Of a stretch of 64,000 nt of DNA, positions 62,466-64,000 are shown one piece after another. Source of the DNA: JAJZQZ01 sp963790415 (GTDB lineage: Bacteria > Actinomycetota > Thermoleophilia > RBG-16-64-13); assembly GCA_963790415.1 (NCBI GenBank), contig CAWBOK010000001.1, forward strand, positions 248,001-312,000. Direction: 5' to 3'. Within the stretch, counting starts at the first letter, position 1. Each line of letters begins with the position of its first letter. The notes beneath the pieces are model-generated. The model searched no databases. It was not told the origin of the DNA and saw only the letters and a program-made list of their open reading frames with translations. A program made the translations under genes and the position numbers.

Positions 62466-63235
62466 GGGTCCTGGTTGGCAAGGAGATCCTCGAACTCAGG
62501 CGCACGTTCCGCTTCATCGTGCTGCCTGCGCTCTTCCTGGTGTTCGGCATCACTGGGCCGGCCATCATACGGGCGCTCCCGCTGATCTTGAAGAACGCCG
62601 GGGGACAGCAGTTCGACCTGCAGATGCCCGAGTTCGGGCCCGCGGACGGGCTCGCTCAGTTCCTCCAACTCACGCGCCAGATGGGATTGCTGGCCGTCAT
62701 CGTCGTCTACATGGGCATCGTGGCCGGGGAACGCAAGGACGGCACCTTGGCCATGCTGTTCGTCAAGCCGGTCTCGCGGCTCGACTTCTTGTGGATGCGG
62801 TGGGCGGTCAACGGCGCCTACGTGCTGGTCTCGTTCCTGCTGGGTTGCGCGGTGGCCGTCCTGTACACCCTCCTCCTGCTGGGTAGGCCTGACTACGGTG
62901 CCATGGCTGCGGCCACCGGCCTCTATCTCACGTACGTGCTGCTGGTGTTCTCGTGGACCACGCTGTTCTCGGCCCTGATGCGCAGCCCGGCAGCGGCTGC
63001 GGGACTGAGCGTGGTGCCCCTGTTCCTGCTCGGGTTGCTGGGCTACATCTGGAAGCCCTTAGGCCTGTATGGCCCCTACGGCGCCACCGCGGCCGGAACC
63101 GCGGTTGTGGGGGCGGCGGGGTTGCCGTCGGTGCCCGTGCCGTGGTCGGCGCTGATCAGCGCGGGCTTGAATATCGCGCTGTGCGTGCTTTGCGTGCTCG
63201 GGGCGTACCGGGCTCTGCGGCGGGCGGAACTGTAG
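62462..63235 (+). CDS. ABC-2 type exporter permease
   Basis: Membrane protein of 257 residues with about six helices. The block GERKDGTLAMLFVKPVSRLDFLW is the hallmark ABC-2 coupling region after helix two. The FSALMRSPAAAAG block lies before helix five. Coupled by ATGA to the ATPase gene. The last 120 bases before the converging lipoprotein gene hold nothing recognised. It ends with TAG. Confidence 0.88.
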   Translation: MRVLVGKEILELRRTFRFIVLPALFLVFGITGPAIIRALPLILKNAGGQQFDLQMPEFGPADGLAQFLQLTRQMGLLAVIVVYMGIVAGERKDGTLAMLFVKPVSRLDFLWMRWAVNGAYVLVSFLLGCAVAVLYTLLLLGRPDYGAMAAATGLYLTYVLLVFSWTTLFSALMRSPAAAAGLSVVPLFLLGLLGYIWKPLGLYGPYGATAAGTAVVGAAGLPSVPVPWSALISAGLNIALCVLCVLGAYRALRRAEL

Positions 63236-63357
63236 GCAACCGCGGAATCCTTCCCGCCGACCTCGTCGCCCTTCGCTGTGAACGCAATAGGAAGACCCAT
63301 CGCGCCGTCATAGCGGGTACGAGCAAGCCGGTCGTTCACGTGCACCTAACTGCGCGA

Positions 63358-64000
63358 CTAGAGTCCTTCGACCATGTCCTCGTATACGGGTATGGGATCC
63401 GACGTCCTAACCGTGGCGTGCCTCACGTACGCATCGGGAAACCCGCGACGGCCGAAGTCGAGGTTCTCCGGACTCGGCTCGTTCCGGTAGGCTTCGAGAA
63501 TCACCCACCACCCCGGGTTCATCCCCTCGAAGTTGTCCGAACGTTGGACGATGAAGTACGACTGCATGTCGCCGAACCTCGGGAGAGCATCCTCAAGCAT
63601 GGCCTGCGCCGCCCGCTCACTCGCGACGCTCGCGCCAATCACGAAGTACAGCGCCTGTCCTTCGTGGGAGGTTCCGCCGAGGCTCTTGGCGTACGCGACC
63701 GAATCCGACGAAACGGCGACGGTTGCCGTCGTGGACTGGGTGGTGGATGGGACTCCTCCCGCCGGCGCGCTGCCCACGGTGGTTACGGTGGTTGCCTGCG
63801 CCCCCGCAGTTGTTGCCGGTGCGGCGGCATCGTCGATCGTGGTCGCCGACACGGACGTCGTGGTGTTTGCGGATCCGCCTGCTGTCGACGTCGACTCCGC
63901 CGAGGAGGGCGCCTGCGGCTGTGAACATCCGGAACCGGCCACCAGCGCCAACGCCACGATCAGAACGAGAACGACCCCGCACGGGCCGAATCGCGCAATC
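63358..64000 (-). CDS. Hypothetical lipoprotein (partial at N-terminus)
   Basis: At least 200 residues. The frame stays open to the window edge, where it encodes a hydrophobic signal core (VVLVLIVALALVAGSGC) with a lipid-attachment cysteine, so the true start lies outside. A Thr/Ala/Ser-rich linker of about 65 residues follows, then a folded part with ALYFVIGASVASERAAQAM and NPGWWVILEAYRNEP. Surface-exposed in the envelope. No family recognised. It ends with TAG. Confidence 0.7.
   Translation of the reverse strand, partial: IARFGPCGVVLVLIVALALVAGSGCSQPQAPSSAESTSTAGGSANTTTSVSATTIDDAAAPATTAGAQATTVTTVGSAPAGGVPSTTQSTTATVAVSSDSVAYAKSLGGTSHEGQALYFVIGASVASERAAQAMLEDALPRFGDMQSYFIVQRSDNFEGMNPGWWVILEAYRNEPSPENLDFGRRGFPDAYVRHATVRTSDPIPVYEDMVEGL

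Overview
This is a high-GC, gene-dense bacterial window, probably from an anaerobic or facultative actinobacterium. The hints are a BldD-like XRE regulator, many ATGA, GTGA and TGATG stop-start overlaps, long hairpins without a T tract, and the gene content. The phylum call is inference; no 16S gene is present. The sequence looks like a draft. About fifteen single-base insertions break otherwise conserved genes, and I describe these as one gene with a frameshift rather than as pseudogenes. Layout, left to right. An ABC-F ATPase (partial) lies at 1-1606. A 4-hydroxybutyrate module (dehydrogenase, 4-hydroxybutyryl-CoA dehydratase AbfD, two tandem CoA-transferases) lies at 1775-7165. Futalosine-pathway menaquinone genes mqnD and mqnB and a 2-oxoacid dehydrogenase operon (E1 alpha, E1 beta, E2) follow on the minus strand at 7240-12588. 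Then come a zinc-ribbon peptide, a YHS-LOG protein, a beta-CASP nuclease, a DMT exporter, arfB, acsA, a small ferredoxin, an Lrp-type regulator with a class III aminotransferase, and a 3-hydroxyacyl-CoA dehydrogenase (12751-22824). A complete liv branched-chain amino acid ABC transporter occupies 22942-27693. Core genes leuS, uvrB, coaE fused to a lytic transglycosylase, rpsA, polA and glnA run on the minus strand at 27837-39951. A three-gene archaeal-type glutamate synthase sits in an operon behind an HdrB/HdrC-like iron-sulfur protein at 40176-45307. An enolase-superfamily protein, a radical SAM protein, a MoxR/VWA pair and a VapBC module follow. The most striking region is 50381-55959. A promoter at 55931-55959 (minus strand) reads a methylamine-type corrinoid protein, an MtbA/MtaA-like methylcobamide methyltransferase, a complete tRNA-Pyl with a CUA anticodon (pylT), split pyrrolysyl-tRNA synthetase (pylSn, pylSc), and the pyrrolysine biosynthesis genes pylB and pylC. 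pylD and the amber-containing methylamine methyltransferases are not in the window. TAG nevertheless ends about 25 of 55 genes here, including rpsA, polA and glnA. The right end has tRNA-Leu, a BldD-like regulator, a universal stress protein, trpG/pabA, hisIE, cinA, a stand-alone pyruvate-kinase C-domain, an ABC-2 exporter and a partial lipoprotein. How the genes work together: the metabolic picture is of an organism that handles C4 acids through crotonyl-CoA, activates acetate, imports branched-chain amino acids, uses menaquinone, and probably demethylates methylamines with pyrrolysine enzymes encoded elsewhere. Expression of tRNA-Pyl from a corrinoid-protein promoter would limit amber decoding to times when it is needed.
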